From Sorangium aterium (lineage in GTDB: Bacteria > Myxococcota_A > Polyangia > Polyangiales > Polyangiaceae): a stretch of 64,000 nucleotides of DNA. The stretch spans positions 587,001-651,000 of the forward strand of contig NZ_JAQNDK010000006.1 in NCBI RefSeq assembly GCF_028368935.1. Direction: 5' to 3'. Position 1 is the stretch's first letter. Each line of letters begins with the position of its first letter. Below, in pieces: positions 1 through 9,143 of this stretch. The notes under the pieces were generated by a model. It saw only the letters and a program-made list of their open reading frames with translations. It was not told the origin of the DNA and did no database searches. A program made the translations under genes and the position numbers.

Positions 1-216
1 TATGTGCCGTTCATGCACACGCTGTTCGGCTCGGCGCCGCTCTCGCTCGACGCGTGGGTGAAGTCGACGCTGGTGGCGATGACGATCTTGCCGGTGATGA
101 GCGCCGAGCGGTGGTGGCGCACACGCCGGGCGCGGCGCTCGGCGCAGCGCGAGCGCAGGTCCGACGCGTCCGACGTGGGCGGCGTCGCGGGCGCGATGGT
201 GAACCGCGGCGCGTAG
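1..216 (+). CDS. C-terminal end of a P-type cation-transporting ATPase (partial)
   Basis: Only the last 71 residues are in the window; the frame is open at base 1 and stops at 214-216. The segment YVPFMHTLFGSAPLSLDAW, followed by a hydrophobic stretch (VKSTLVAMTILPVM) and a basic tail, matches the last extracytoplasmic loop and final membrane helix of P2-type ATPases of the Ca2+/heavy-cation class. Those proteins end with a short Arg-rich cytoplasmic tail like the one seen here. The catalytic DKTG motif lies outside the window, so the transported ion cannot be judged. The identification rests on the C-terminal signature alone. Confidence 0.7.
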   Translation, partial: YVPFMHTLFGSAPLSLDAWVKSTLVAMTILPVMSAERWWRTRRARRSAQRERRSDASDVGGVAGAMVNRGA

Positions 217-372
217 GCATCGTAGGTAGTGAGGATATCGAGCGCCGGCCGCGGCGGAGGCGAGGCGCGGGGAGCGAGGAGGCAGGCGAGCAGAATCGCG
301 GATCGGCCTCGCCCGCGGCTCCGTCAAAACGCTGGTGCTGCGCCGGGTACCACGGCATCATCCTCGGTCGAG

Positions 373-1491
373 ATGATCTACCTCGTCGCCGCGACGCGCC
401 CGAACTTCATGAAGCTCGCCCCCATCTGCCGCGCCCTCAAGGCGCGCCGCCTACCGATGCGGCTGCTCCACACGGGGCAGCACTTCGACACGACGATGAG
501 CGACGTGTTCTTCCGGGACCTCGGCCTGCCCACGCCGGATCACACGCTGAAGGCAGGCGGCGGCTCGCACGCCCAGCAGACCGCGGCGGTCCTCGTCGGC
601 GCCGAGGCCGACATGATCGAGCACCGGCCCAAGGTGGTTGTCGTCGTCGGGGACGTCACCAGCACCCTCGCAGGCGCGCTCGCGGCGTCCAAGCTCGGCA
701 TTCCTGTCGTCCACGTGGAGTCCGGGCTGCGCTCGCGCGACTGGACGATGCCCGAGGAGATCAACCGCGTCCTCACCGACCAGCTCTCCGATCTCCTGCT
801 CACCCCCTCTCACGACGCCCACCCCAACCTGCTCGCCGAGGGCATCGCGCCCGAGCGCATCCGGTTCGTCGGCAACGTGATGATCGACTCGGTCCACTAC
901 GCCCTCAAGCGCCAGACGGACGCGCTCTCGCGCTTCGGGCTCGAGCCGAAGAAGTACGCGATCGCGACGCTCCACCGCCCGGCCAACGTCGACAGCGCCG
1001 AGCGGCTCGCCGAGACGCTCGACGCGCTCGAGGCGATCGCGCAGCGCCTGCCGACCGTGTTCCCCGTCCACCCGCGCACCGTCGCCCGCGCCGAGTCGTT
1101 CGGGCTGTCGGCGCGCCTCCGCGAGACGAAGGGGCTCCGGATCATGGAGCCGCTCGGATACGACGATTTCGTGACCGTGATGGGCAATGCGCTGCTCGTC
1201 GCCACTGACTCCGGCGGCATCCAGGAAGAGACGACCGCGCTCGGGATCCCGTGCCTCACGATGCGTCAGGGCACCGAGCGACCCATCACCGTGACGCAGG
1301 GCACGAACATCGTCGTCGGGCTCGACGCCGCGCTCATCGCGCGCGAGGTCGACGCCATCCTCGACGGCCGCGCCAAGCGAGGCTCCGTACCCGAAGGATG
1401 GGACGGCAAGACCGGCGAGCGCATCGCCGATGCGCTGGAAGCGTTCCTCGCGGGGGATCCGCCGCCCAAGACCGCTGGCCCGCGCGCCTGA
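373..1491 (+). CDS. wecB: UDP-N-acetylglucosamine 2-epimerase (non-hydrolysing)
   Basis: Interconverts UDP-GlcNAc and UDP-ManNAc in the cytoplasm, feeding ManNAc or ManNAcA into surface polysaccharide. From the ATG at 373 the product is 372 residues, the normal length for the family; the frame is open further upstream but that part is Arg-rich and unrelated. Family signatures are the N-terminal TRPNFMKLAPICRAL, HTGQHFD near residue 36, VHVESGLRSRDWTMPEEINR near 115, HRPANVD near 200, and the nucleotide-binding DSGGIQEETTALGIPC followed by RQGTERPITVTQGTN. There are no neighbouring glycosyltransferases, so the polysaccharide it serves is not evident. The next gene is 280 bp downstream. Confidence 0.93.
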   Translation: MIYLVAATRPNFMKLAPICRALKARRLPMRLLHTGQHFDTTMSDVFFRDLGLPTPDHTLKAGGGSHAQQTAAVLVGAEADMIEHRPKVVVVVGDVTSTLAGALAASKLGIPVVHVESGLRSRDWTMPEEINRVLTDQLSDLLLTPSHDAHPNLLAEGIAPERIRFVGNVMIDSVHYALKRQTDALSRFGLEPKKYAIATLHRPANVDSAERLAETLDALEAIAQRLPTVFPVHPRTVARAESFGLSARLRETKGLRIMEPLGYDDFVTVMGNALLVATDSGGIQEETTALGIPCLTMRQGTERPITVTQGTNIVVGLDAALIAREVDAILDGRAKRGSVPEGWDGKTGERIADALEAFLAGDPPPKTAGPRA

Positions 1492-1550
1492 GCCCACCGC
1501 CCGTCCGCGCTCGCCGCCGTCCCGGAGCGGCCGGTGCGGCGGGAGCGACC

Positions 1551-1585
1551 GACGCGACTGACGCGATTGACGCGATTGACGCGAC
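1551..1585. repeat. 9-bp tandem repeat
   Basis: Four consecutive copies of GACGCGATT or a near match (the first reads GACGCGACT, the last is cut to 8 bp) in the 280-bp spacer between the epimerase and pseudopilin genes. No function is apparent. Confidence 0.75.
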
Positions 1586-1771
1586 GCCGAGCGTAGGATG
1601 CACCACGCGCGCTCACCACGCGCCACATCGCTTCTTCCGTGGCCTACGTGGGAGTCGAGCCGCCCGCGCGACCACACTCCCCACAACCCCCGACCAAACA
1701 GCGTTCCATGGACCGGAGCGCTCTGGGTTGTGCTTGTTTATCGATGAACAGCCCCGGTATATAGTTGTATC

Positions 1772-2392
1772 GTGGCAAGAAATTTTCGACCTGGCGTGGA
1801 GTGGGCGGCTCGAGGGCGAGGTCAACGAGGTTTCTCGCTCGTCGAGGTGATGGTCGCGGGCGGGGTCGTGACGATCCTGGCCGCCTTGGCGACCCAGGGG
1901 GTGTCCAAGTACCTCGTGTTCGCCAAATCGGCCGAGGCCAAGCAGACGATCGGCGGCATCGCTAGGGCCGTCGTCGGTTCGGTCGAGCGCCTCCAGGCGA
2001 TGTCGGGCACCACGGCGATCCAGCCGCTGTGCAGCGATGCGGTCACGGTGCCCAACGGGTTCTCTCGTGTCCAGGGGAAGAAGTATCAGCCCGACCCCAG
2101 CCCGGGTGTTGACTACAACACCGGCAGTCCGACCGTGGGCTGGAAGTGCCTTGGGTTCGCGATCACCCAGCCCCAGTCGTACCAGTATCGATATCGACTC
2201 GGCGGGTCTCCCATGCCCGTCTCCGTCAACCATTTTCCGGAGGACGTGCCGGAGGATCGCAGGTGGGCCGCCTATGCGCGAGGCGACCTCGACGGGGACA
2301 ATACGCACGCGTGGTTCGCGCTGGACGGCTACATGAAGGACGGGCAGGTGGTGTTCGCCAGCACGATCGGCACCATCGACCCGGATGAGTAG
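1772..2392 (+). CDS. Type IV pilin-like / pseudopilin protein
   Basis: Begins with GTG at 1772 and has a 20-residue basic leader ending in Gly20, followed by FSLVEVMVAGGVVTILAALA. This is a textbook prepilin peptidase (PilD) site, with Phe at +1, Glu at +5 (residue 25) and a hydrophobic helix that packs in the pilus core. The remaining ~160 residues are a globular Gly/Tyr-rich domain with Cys at about 89 and 130, possibly a disulphide. At 206 residues it is longer than a typical minor pilin. No pil or gsp machinery is adjacent. The stop lies 11 bp before the pentapeptide-repeat gene, so the two are probably cotranscribed. It may be a minor pilin or a type II secretion pseudopilin; the sequence does not discriminate. 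Confidence 0.85.
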   Translation: MARNFRPGVEWAARGRGQRGFSLVEVMVAGGVVTILAALATQGVSKYLVFAKSAEAKQTIGGIARAVVGSVERLQAMSGTTAIQPLCSDAVTVPNGFSRVQGKKYQPDPSPGVDYNTGSPTVGWKCLGFAITQPQSYQYRYRLGGSPMPVSVNHFPEDVPEDRRWAAYARGDLDGDNTHAWFALDGYMKDGQVVFASTIGTIDPDE

Positions 2393-2403
2393 GCGGCGCC
2401 GCC

Positions 2404-3972
2404 ATGGACACCGCAGCTCTCCACACGCTCTTCGGTGCCCTGTCGTCGCGTCGCGGCGGCGATAGCACCGCGATCGAGCTCCCGGGCGCGGACCTCGCGG
2501 CCGCGCACCTGCGCTGCGCCGACCTCCAGGGCGCGAACCTCGCGGGTGCGCGCCTCGACGGGGCCAAGCTCACCGGCGCGAACCTCGGGGGGGCGCGGCT
2601 CGACGCCGCGTCGCTCGTCAACGCCGACCTCACCGGGGCCGACCTGCGCTGGGCCGATCTCTCGGGGGCGCTGCTCGGCGGGGCGCTGCTCGCGGCCGCG
2701 GACCTGCGCGGGGCCAAGCTCCCGCGCTCGTTCTCCTCGGCGGGCTCGCTCGTGGGCGCGCGCGTCGATCCGTCGGCGTGCGCGCGCTCCGGCTTCGACG
2801 AGGAGGCCATCCTGGCGCTGGCGAGCGCGGGCGCGTCGTTCGACGACATCGCGTCGTTCCCTTCGCCGCTGCGCGACGCCCTCGCGAGCGCCGACGCGGT
2901 CCCCGAGAGCGCGGAGCGGAGCCGTCTCCCCGCAGCGCCGGACTCGCGGCGGATGGAGGCGGCGCCGGACTCGCGGCGGATGGAGGCAGCGCCGGACTCG
3001 CGGCGGATGGAGGCAGCGCCGGACTCGCGGCGGATGGAGGCAGCGCCGGACTCGCGACGGATGGAGGCGGCGTGGTCATCGCAACGGATCTCGGCGCCAC
3101 CCGAGTCGCAGCGGATACCCGAGTCGCAGCGGATGTCCATCGCGACCGACGGGCCTCGCCAGGGCGCGGCCGCCAGCGCCTCGCGCCGCGCTGCCGGTGA
3201 GCGCGAGGCTCCGCCGGTCCGCCGCCCCGGCGTGTCCGGTGGCCCTACGAGGGCGCCAGACTCGCCCTTGCTCGCGCGGCCGACCGAGCTGCGCCTCGCG
3301 CTCGCCGGCGGCGCATTGCTCCTCGTCCTCGCGGCCGCCGTCGCTCTGGCCAAGATCCCTCCGCACGGCCTCCTCGTGGTAGCGCACGCCGGCAGCGTGC
3401 TGGGCGCGGCGCTCATGACGTTCGCGCTGCCTCTCTTCGGTACCGAGCGCGACGCCGCGCGCTCCCTGGGCGCCCGCCTCGTGCTCGCCGCGCTCGCCGC
3501 GACGCTCGTCTACGGCCTCGATCCGTCGCGCCTCGCGGTCTTCCGGCTGCGCGCCACGCTCGCCTCGGGCGACGCCGCGCAACGGTCGGCCGCCGTACGC
3601 CTCCTCGCGCGGAGCGGTCACCGCAGCTTCGAGGGGCTGGATCTGTCGGGGCTCGACCTCTCCCGGGCCGATCTCACCCAGACCAGCTTCCGGAACGCGC
3701 GCCTCGCGGGGGCGGACCTCTCGAACGCCGCGCTGATGGAGTCGACCTTCGGGAGCGCCGATCTGACCGCTGCCAACCTCCGAGGCGCCGACCTCACCGG
3801 GAGCGACACAGAACAGGCGATCGGCTGGGAGCTCGCGGCGTGCGATGCGGCGACCGAGCTGCCCGACGACAGCGCGTGCCTGCTGGGACACCCGGCGCGG
3901 GCAAGCCAGCCCTCGGGCGACGCCGCCGCGCGCTCCGCGCACGAGGGCGCCGCGCCGGCGGGAGCGCCGTAA
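2404..3972 (+). CDS. Membrane-spanning pentapeptide-repeat protein
   Basis: 522 residues. Residues ~27-105 are a run of A(D/N)LxG-type pentapeptides (for example GADLAAAHLRCADLQGANL), which fold as a right-handed quadrilateral beta-helix. A low-complexity linker follows, including five copies of a 9-residue unit (APDSRRMEA) and degenerate ESQR(I/M) copies. Three hydrophobic segments lie at ~297-320, 322-344 and 358-375. A second pentapeptide block spans ~410-465 (LDLSGLDLSRADL, then LAGADL and GADLTGSD). Two beta-helices separated by a membrane region is an unusual layout. No enzymatic motif is present, so a scaffold or interaction role is inference. Its ATG lies 11 bp after the pseudopilin stop, suggesting one transcript. 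Confidence 0.85.
   Translation: MDTAALHTLFGALSSRRGGDSTAIELPGADLAAAHLRCADLQGANLAGARLDGAKLTGANLGGARLDAASLVNADLTGADLRWADLSGALLGGALLAAADLRGAKLPRSFSSAGSLVGARVDPSACARSGFDEEAILALASAGASFDDIASFPSPLRDALASADAVPESAERSRLPAAPDSRRMEAAPDSRRMEAAPDSRRMEAAPDSRRMEAAPDSRRMEAAWSSQRISAPPESQRIPESQRMSIATDGPRQGAAASASRRAAGEREAPPVRRPGVSGGPTRAPDSPLLARPTELRLALAGGALLLVLAAAVALAKIPPHGLLVVAHAGSVLGAALMTFALPLFGTERDAARSLGARLVLAALAATLVYGLDPSRLAVFRLRATLASGDAAQRSAAVRLLARSGHRSFEGLDLSGLDLSRADLTQTSFRNARLAGADLSNAALMESTFGSADLTAANLRGADLTGSDTEQAIGWELAACDAATELPDDSACLLGHPARASQPSGDAAARSAHEGAAPAGAP
2935..3069 (+). repeat. 27-bp minisatellite within the pentapeptide-repeat gene
   Basis: Five head-to-tail 27-bp units, nearly identical at DNA level, encode APDSRRMEA five times in frame. 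Decayed copies (ESQRI, PESQRM) continue to about 3135. The high DNA identity suggests recent expansion by slippage, and the array may be length-variable between strains. Confidence 0.95.
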
Positions 3973-4085
3973 CGGGCGGCGATCGACGGTCGCGGCCCGG
4001 ATCGCCCTGGAGGTCGGGCGCCGCGCCGGCCGGACGTCTGGATGTCCGTCGCCAGGCGTCTGGCGGCTCGGTCACGGCAGCGACG

Positions 4086-6524
4086 TCAGCCCGGACGGCG
4101 CGCCGCCGCGCGGGCCGCCGCCGCATCGTCGACCGCGAGCGCCTCCTCGGCGATGGCGGCGAGATCGGCGAACGACGCACCGGCGAGCGCGTCCTCCACC
4201 GCGTCGAACGCGGAGGCGCACATGCTGAGGCGCGTGACGCCGAGCCCGACGAGGAGCGGCGCGACGCCGGGATCGCCGGCGGCCTCGCCGCACACAGAGA
4301 CCGGCCGCCTCGCGGCGTGCCCCGCCTCCACCACCGCGCGCACGAGCCGCAGCACGGCCGGGTGCGCCGGATCCGCGAGCGCGTGCAGCCGGGGGTGACC
4401 GCGCTCGGCCGCCAGCGTGTGCTGCGTCAGATCGTTGGTCCCGATGCTGAAGAAGTCCGCCTGGCGCGCGAGGCGCTCCGCCATGAGCGCCGCCGACGGC
4501 ACCTCGACCATGATGCCCGTGGCCACGGGCCAGCGGTGCGCCGCGCCCGTCGCCGCGAGCGCCTCGTGCGCGCGCTCCAGCGCGGCGCGCACGGCGCTCA
4601 CCTCCGCGGCGGTCGAGACCATCGGGACCAGCACCCGGATGTCATGGCCGCGCCCAGCGACGAGGATCGCGCGGAGCTGCGCCTCGAGCAGCGCCGGCCG
4701 CGCGAGGGAGAGGCGGACGCCGCGGACGCCCAGGCTGGGGTTCGCCTCGGCCTCGAGCTCGAGGTACGGCAGCGCCTTGTCGCCGCCGACGTCGAGCGTT
4801 CGGACCACGATCGGAGCGCCGGCGAACGCCGCGAAGATCTCCGCGAGCAGCTCCGCCTGCTCGGCCTCGCCGGGCTCGTCCACGCGGTCCAGGAACAGCA
4901 TCTCGGTGCGCAGGAGCCCTATCCCGAGGGCGCCGGCCTCGCGCGCGGCGCGCGCGTCCGAGGCGCCAGCCACGTTCGCCCAGAGCTCGACCTCGCGGCC
5001 GCAGGCGAGGCGCAACCGGCCGTCCCGGGCGCCTGGCGGCCGCCGTGACGCACGGAGGGCCGCCTGCCGCCGCTCGAGCTCGATCGTGGTCTCGGGATCC
5101 GGGTCGAGCCACACCTCGCCGGTCGCACCGTCGAGGCCGGCGCGCGCGCCGCCGATGTCCGGCACCAGCGCCGCGGCCCCGGCGACCGCGGGGATGCCGG
5201 CGCTCCGCAGCAGGATGGCGGCGTGCGAGGTGGGACCGCCGCGCCGGTCGATGACGCCGAGCACCCGCCCCGGTTCGAGCCGCGCGGCCTCCGACGGCGT
5301 GAGGTCCTCGGCCACGACGACGGCCGGCGGACCTTCGGGCAGCACCGCCGCGGCGCCGCCGAGCAGGGCGCGCACCACGGCGTCGCCCACGTCGTGGACG
5401 TCGGCCTCGCGCGCCCGCAGGTACGGGTCGTCGAGCTGCCGGTAGATCGCGGCCGCAGCGTCGATCGCCTGGCGGAAGGCCCAGGCGGCGTTGCAGCGCT
5501 CCCGCTCGATGCGCCCGATCGCCTCGTCGACGAGCGCCGGGTCGCAGAGCAGCGCTTGATGCGCGTCGAGGATGTCGGTGCCGCGCAGCGCGCTGCCGAG
5601 GTCCTGCGCGGCCAGATCGAGCGCGCGCCGCAGCCGCTCGGCCTCGGCCACAGGATCGTCGACCGTTGTCTCGGGGACCTCCGGGACGGACCGCACCAGC
5701 CGGACCATCGGGCCGAGCGCGATGCCGGGCGCGACGGGGATCGCGTGGCACGACGCGGGGGGCGCCGTATGCGCGGCCGCTGGCGCATCGCGCTGCAGGA
5801 GCGCAGCGAGCGCCTCGACGGCCTCGCCCGCCTGCCGGCCGGTCGCGCGCAAGCGCAGCACGTCGCCCCGGCGCGCGCCGAGGGAGGCGAGCACGATCAG
5901 GCTCGAGGCCGGCACCGGACCGCGCGCGGCCGTCACGTTCTCCAGGGTGATCGCCGCGTCGAAGGCCGCCGCGCGCGTGATGAGCCGCGCGGCAGGGCGG
6001 GCGTGGAGGCCGCTCGGATCGGCGATCGCCAGCTCGACCGTCGCGGCCGTCGCGGCCGGCGCGGTCGCGGCCCCGGCCGCCGCCGCGGGGCGCTCCGCCT
6101 CGCCGAGATGCTCGGCCTTCGGAGCGAGCGCCTGCCGCGTCTCCGCGGCGACCTGATCGAGCGTGCCGCCCGCCGCCGCCCGCACGGCGGCCGCGATCGC
6201 CCCTTCCACGATCGGCCCGCCGGAGAGGCGCGTCCGCGCGGCGACGGCCGGATCGACGAGCTCGAGCGCCGTCTCGGCGCTCAGGATCGCGCCGCCGATG
6301 TCCATCAGCACGACGGCGCCGGCCGGCCCGCAGACGCGCTCGATCGCCGCGGCGATCGCGGTCGCGTCGGTGCCGAGCTCGGCGCCGCCGTCGCCCGCGC
6401 CCGCCGCGCAGGCGATGGCGACCGCCTCGCCGGTCATCTGGCGGGCCAGCGCCTCGGTGGCCTCGGCGAGCTCTCGGCTGTGCGAGACCAGGACGAGCCC
6501 GACGCGGCCCGCCGCCCCGCTCAT
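4086..6524 (-). CDS. dhaM: Dihydroxyacetone kinase phosphotransfer protein DhaM with HPr and complete Enzyme I domains
   Basis: 812 residues. Domain 1 (1-~135) is the EIIA-mannose-fold DhaM domain with phospho-accepting His15 (LVSHSREL). Domain 2 (~162-246) is HPr with SGLHARPAARL (His174). Domain 3 (~258-812) is Enzyme I with GGPTSHAAIL (His434), the PEP-binding LLRTEMLFLDR, SIGTNDLTQH and the active-site VCGEAAGDP. The protein should take phosphate from PEP and pass it down its own chain to ADP bound in DhaL. E. coli DhaM carries only an N-terminal EI fragment, so this one could be self-sufficient. The start at 6524 was chosen because it gives the IIA domain its usual N-terminus and overlaps the dhaL stop (ATGA). 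The frame is open further upstream, but only as a shadow of dhaL. Confidence 0.93.
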   Translation of the reverse strand: MSGAAGRVGLVLVSHSRELAEATEALARQMTGEAVAIACAAGAGDGGAELGTDATAIAAAIERVCGPAGAVVLMDIGGAILSAETALELVDPAVAARTRLSGGPIVEGAIAAAVRAAAGGTLDQVAAETRQALAPKAEHLGEAERPAAAAGAATAPAATAATVELAIADPSGLHARPAARLITRAAAFDAAITLENVTAARGPVPASSLIVLASLGARRGDVLRLRATGRQAGEAVEALAALLQRDAPAAAHTAPPASCHAIPVAPGIALGPMVRLVRSVPEVPETTVDDPVAEAERLRRALDLAAQDLGSALRGTDILDAHQALLCDPALVDEAIGRIERERCNAAWAFRQAIDAAAAIYRQLDDPYLRAREADVHDVGDAVVRALLGGAAAVLPEGPPAVVVAEDLTPSEAARLEPGRVLGVIDRRGGPTSHAAILLRSAGIPAVAGAAALVPDIGGARAGLDGATGEVWLDPDPETTIELERRQAALRASRRPPGARDGRLRLACGREVELWANVAGASDARAAREAGALGIGLLRTEMLFLDRVDEPGEAEQAELLAEIFAAFAGAPIVVRTLDVGGDKALPYLELEAEANPSLGVRGVRLSLARPALLEAQLRAILVAGRGHDIRVLVPMVSTAAEVSAVRAALERAHEALAATGAAHRWPVATGIMVEVPSAALMAERLARQADFFSIGTNDLTQHTLAAERGHPRLHALADPAHPAVLRLVRAVVEAGHAARRPVSVCGEAAGDPGVAPLLVGLGVTRLSMCASAFDAVEDALAGASFADLAAIAEEALAVDDAAAARAAARRPG

Positions 6525-7180
6525 ACGCCTGCCGTCGCGGCCAGGCTCCGCAGCAAGAGCGAACACGACGTGGCGCCGGGGTCCTGGTGCCCAGCGCTGC
6601 GCTCTCCGAGGTAGCTCGCCCGGCCCTTGCGAGCGATGAGCGGCACGGTCGCGAGCGCGCCGGCCTGCGCCGCCTCGGCGGCGCGGGCGAGCCCGTCCAT
6701 GAGCGGGGAGCGCGCCGGCCCGCCCGTGGGCGCCGGCGCGCTCAGCGCGGCCTTGAGCGCGTCGACCGCAGGGGAGAGCGCGTCGACCATCGTCTTGTCG
6801 CCGGGCGATGCCTTGCCTCGCCGCTTCACGCCGTCGAGGCCCGCCTCGAGGCACCCGGCCAGGGCCGCGAGGTCGAGCGCCGCCGCGCCGGCCGCCCGCT
6901 GGCCCGCGTCGCGGAACAGCGTGCCGTAGAGCGGGCCGCTCGCCCCGCCGACGGTCGACAGCAAGATCATCCCGACGCCCTTCAGCAGCGCGCCGACGTC
7001 GCCGTGATCGAGGCCGCCGAGCCGGGAGCGCACCGCCGTGAAGCCGCGCGCCATGTTGACGCCGTGGTCGCTGTCGCCGATCGCCGCGTCGAGCTCGGTC
7101 AGGAGCGCCTTCTCGCGCTCCATGACGTCGGCCGCGCGCTCGATCCACGCCGCGATGTGCGCGCCGCTCAAGGCGTCCAT
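6521..7180 (-). CDS. dhaL: Dihydroxyacetone kinase ADP-binding subunit DhaL
   Basis: 219 residues. The Mg-ADP binding Asp motif GDSDHGVNMARGF lies near residue 35, followed by STVGGASGPLYGTLF and the GDKTMVDALSP segment typical of DhaL. In the PTS-type kinase, DhaL holds ADP permanently as a cofactor; DhaM rephosphorylates it and it transfers phosphate to dihydroxyacetone held by DhaK. The gene starts 3 bp after the dhaK stop and ends in a 4-bp overlap with dhaM, consistent with translational coupling. The length is standard for the family. Confidence 0.95.
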   Translation of the reverse strand: MDALSGAHIAAWIERAADVMEREKALLTELDAAIGDSDHGVNMARGFTAVRSRLGGLDHGDVGALLKGVGMILLSTVGGASGPLYGTLFRDAGQRAAGAAALDLAALAGCLEAGLDGVKRRGKASPGDKTMVDALSPAVDALKAALSAPAPTGGPARSPLMDGLARAAEAAQAGALATVPLIARKGRASYLGERSAGHQDPGATSCSLLLRSLAATAGV

Positions 7181-7183
7181 GGC

Positions 7184-8185
7184 TCAGGTCCCCCAGCGCA
7201 GCGCCGGCGTGTGCACGGGCGCGTCCCACCAGCGGAGCATCTCGTCGTCGAGCTTGAGCAGGGTCGCCGACGCGCCGGCCATCTCGAGCGACGTGATGTA
7301 CGACCCCACGAGGCTGCGCGCGACCTTGAGGCCGCGGCCCTGCGCGATCGCGCGCGCCTTGCGGTACACGACGTAGAGCTCGAGGAGCGGCGTCCCGCCC
7401 ATGCCGTTGACGAACAGCAGCACGTCGTCGCCCGGCTCGAACGGCAGGTCGTCGAGGATCGGCTGCATCAGGATCTCGGCCACCCGGTCGGCCGGCTCCA
7501 GCTTGGCCCGCCGCCGGCCGGGCTCGCCGTGGATGCCGATGCCGACCTCCATCTCGTCCGCGCCGAGCTCGAACGATGGCTTGCCGGCGTGCGGCACCGT
7601 GCAGGCGGAGAGCGCGACCCCCATGCTTCGGCCGCGCGCGTTGACCCGTCGACCGAGCGCCGCCACCTCCTCGAGCGGGCGGCCCGCCTCGGCGGCGCCG
7701 CCGCAGATCTTCTCGACGAGGACGGTCGTCCCCACGCCGCGCCGTCCGGCAGTGTACAGGCTGTCCTCGACCGCCACGTCGTCGTTCACGAGCACGCCCT
7801 CCACCGGGATTCCCGCCTCGCGCGCGAGCTCGGCGGCCATCTCGAAGTTCATCACGTCGCCGGTGTAGTTCTTGATGATGTGGAGCACGCCGGCGTCGCC
7901 GTCGACTGCCCGCGTCGCCTCGAAGATCTGGTCGGGCGTCGGGCTCGTGAACACGGCGCCGGGGCAGGCGGCGTCGAGCATGCCGCGCCCGACGAACCCG
8001 GCGTGCAGCGGCTCGTGCCCGCTGCCGCCGCCGGAGAGCAGCGCGACCTTGCCCTTGCCCTTCGCCTCCGCGCGCGTGACGAAGCGCGGCGCGGCGTTCA
8101 CCCGCAGGAGCTCGGCGTGAGCGAGCGCCATGCCTTCGAGCGCCTCATCGACGAGATCGTCCGGCGCATTGATGAGCTTCTTCAT
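7184..8185 (-). CDS. dhaK: Dihydroxyacetone kinase substrate-binding subunit DhaK
   Basis: 333 residues from the ATG at 8185, preceded by a strong ribosome-binding site (GGAGG). It binds dihydroxyacetone covalently as a hemiaminal: the expected His is His219 in GIGIHGEPG, and the substrate loop [16 protein letters not shown] is at ~51-66. Other conserved blocks are [13 protein letters not shown] (105-117) and NDDVAVEDS. First gene of the dhaK-dhaL-dhaM operon, which yields dihydroxyacetone phosphate for glycolysis. No DhaR regulator or glycerol dehydrogenase lies nearby, so regulation is unknown. The divergent gene begins only 47 bp away, leaving little room for two promoters. Confidence 0.95.
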   Translation of the reverse strand: MKKLINAPDDLVDEALEGMALAHAELLRVNAAPRFVTRAEAKGKGKVALLSGGGSGHEPLHAGFVGRGMLDAACPGAVFTSPTPDQIFEATRAVDGDAGVLHIIKNYTGDVMNFEMAAELAREAGIPVEGVLVNDDVAVEDSLYTAGRRGVGTTVLVEKICGGAAEAGRPLEEVAALGRRVNARGRSMGVALSACTVPHAGKPSFELGADEMEVGIGIHGEPGRRRAKLEPADRVAEILMQPILDDLPFEPGDDVLLFVNGMGGTPLLELYVVYRKARAIAQGRGLKVARSLVGSYITSLEMAGASATLLKLDDEMLRWWDAPVHTPALRWGT

Positions 8186-8232
8186 CCTGCCTCCGCTCCG
8201 TGCCCGTTCGGCTCCGCGCGCAGGATATCCCC

Positions 8233-9036
8233 ATGCCATTGCCCGCCGCGAGAGGAGATCTTCTGACCGCGCCGTCCTATGCTGAGGTCGCCGTGGATCG
8301 AATCGCCCCGACGCTCCGCCCCCCTGGCCGCCCGGCGGGCTTCCAGCGCTGGAGAGAGCTGCTCTTCCTGCACTGGGAGACGCCGATCGCCGCGCTCCGC
8401 GCCGTCGTGCCGCCTGCGCTCGAACTCGACACCTTCGAGGGCAAGGCCTACGTCGGCGTCGTCGCCTTCACCATGCGCGACGTCAGCCCCTGGTGGTCGC
8501 CGAGCGTGCCGGGGATCTCGAACTTCCACGAGCTCAACGTCCGCACCTACGTTCACCAGGAGGGGCGAGCGCCGGGCGTCTGGTTCTTCAGCCTGGACGC
8601 GGCCAAGGCGATCGCGGTCGTAGCGGCCCGGGTCGGCTGGCACCTGCCGTATCACTACGCCTCGATGGATCTCGAATCGAGCGACGGGGAGGTCCGTTAC
8701 CGCAGCGCGCGGCGCTGGCCGGGCCCCGTGCCTGCGCGCTTCGAGGCGCGCTATCGCGTCGGCGCGGCGATCGACCGCGGCGCCGCGGCGCCGGGGACCT
8801 TCGAGCACTTCCTGGCCGAGCGCTACCTGCTGTTCGCCGCGAGCGGCGACGCGCTCAGGATCGGGCAGGTGCACCACGCGCCCTATCCGCTCCACCGGGC
8901 CGAGGTGACCCACGTCGAGGAGAGCGTCGTCGCCGCGGCCGGCCTGCCCGCCCCGACGGGGGCGCCGCACGTGCTCTATAGCCCAGGCGTGGACGTCGAC
9001 GTCTATGCGCTGACGCCGGCCGCTCCACGCGGGTGA
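8233..9036 (+). CDS. DUF2071 (YqjF-like) family protein
   Basis: About 267 residues from the ATG at 8233; a GTG at 8200 or 8293 is also possible. Recognisable DUF2071 blocks are [15 protein letters not shown], the P(A)[19 protein letters not shown] region, and [11 protein letters not shown] with GVWFFSLDA and PYHYASM further on. The family folds like acetoacetate decarboxylase, but its biochemical function is not established and no catalytic residue can be assigned here. It is divergent from dhaK and has no obvious functional link to its neighbours. Confidence 0.85.
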   Translation: MPLPAARGDLLTAPSYAEVAVDRIAPTLRPPGRPAGFQRWRELLFLHWETPIAALRAVVPPALELDTFEGKAYVGVVAFTMRDVSPWWSPSVPGISNFHELNVRTYVHQEGRAPGVWFFSLDAAKAIAVVAARVGWHLPYHYASMDLESSDGEVRYRSARRWPGPVPARFEARYRVGAAIDRGAAAPGTFEHFLAERYLLFAASGDALRIGQVHHAPYPLHRAEVTHVEESVVAAAGLPAPTGAPHVLYSPGVDVDVYALTPAAPRG

Positions 9037-9143
9037 CGTCGCCGCGCCGCGGCCGCGCGGTGAACCGATCGCGCTCCCGCGCCCCGATGCCCCGGGGAGC
9101 CGAGCCAGCGAGCCGCGGGCACGGCCGCGGCCACTCCTGCGCG

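Noticed and set aside
6525-7229. N-terminal extension of the DhaM frame
   Set aside because: The extension is an out-of-frame reading of dhaL; the IIA domain begins properly at the ATG at 6524.
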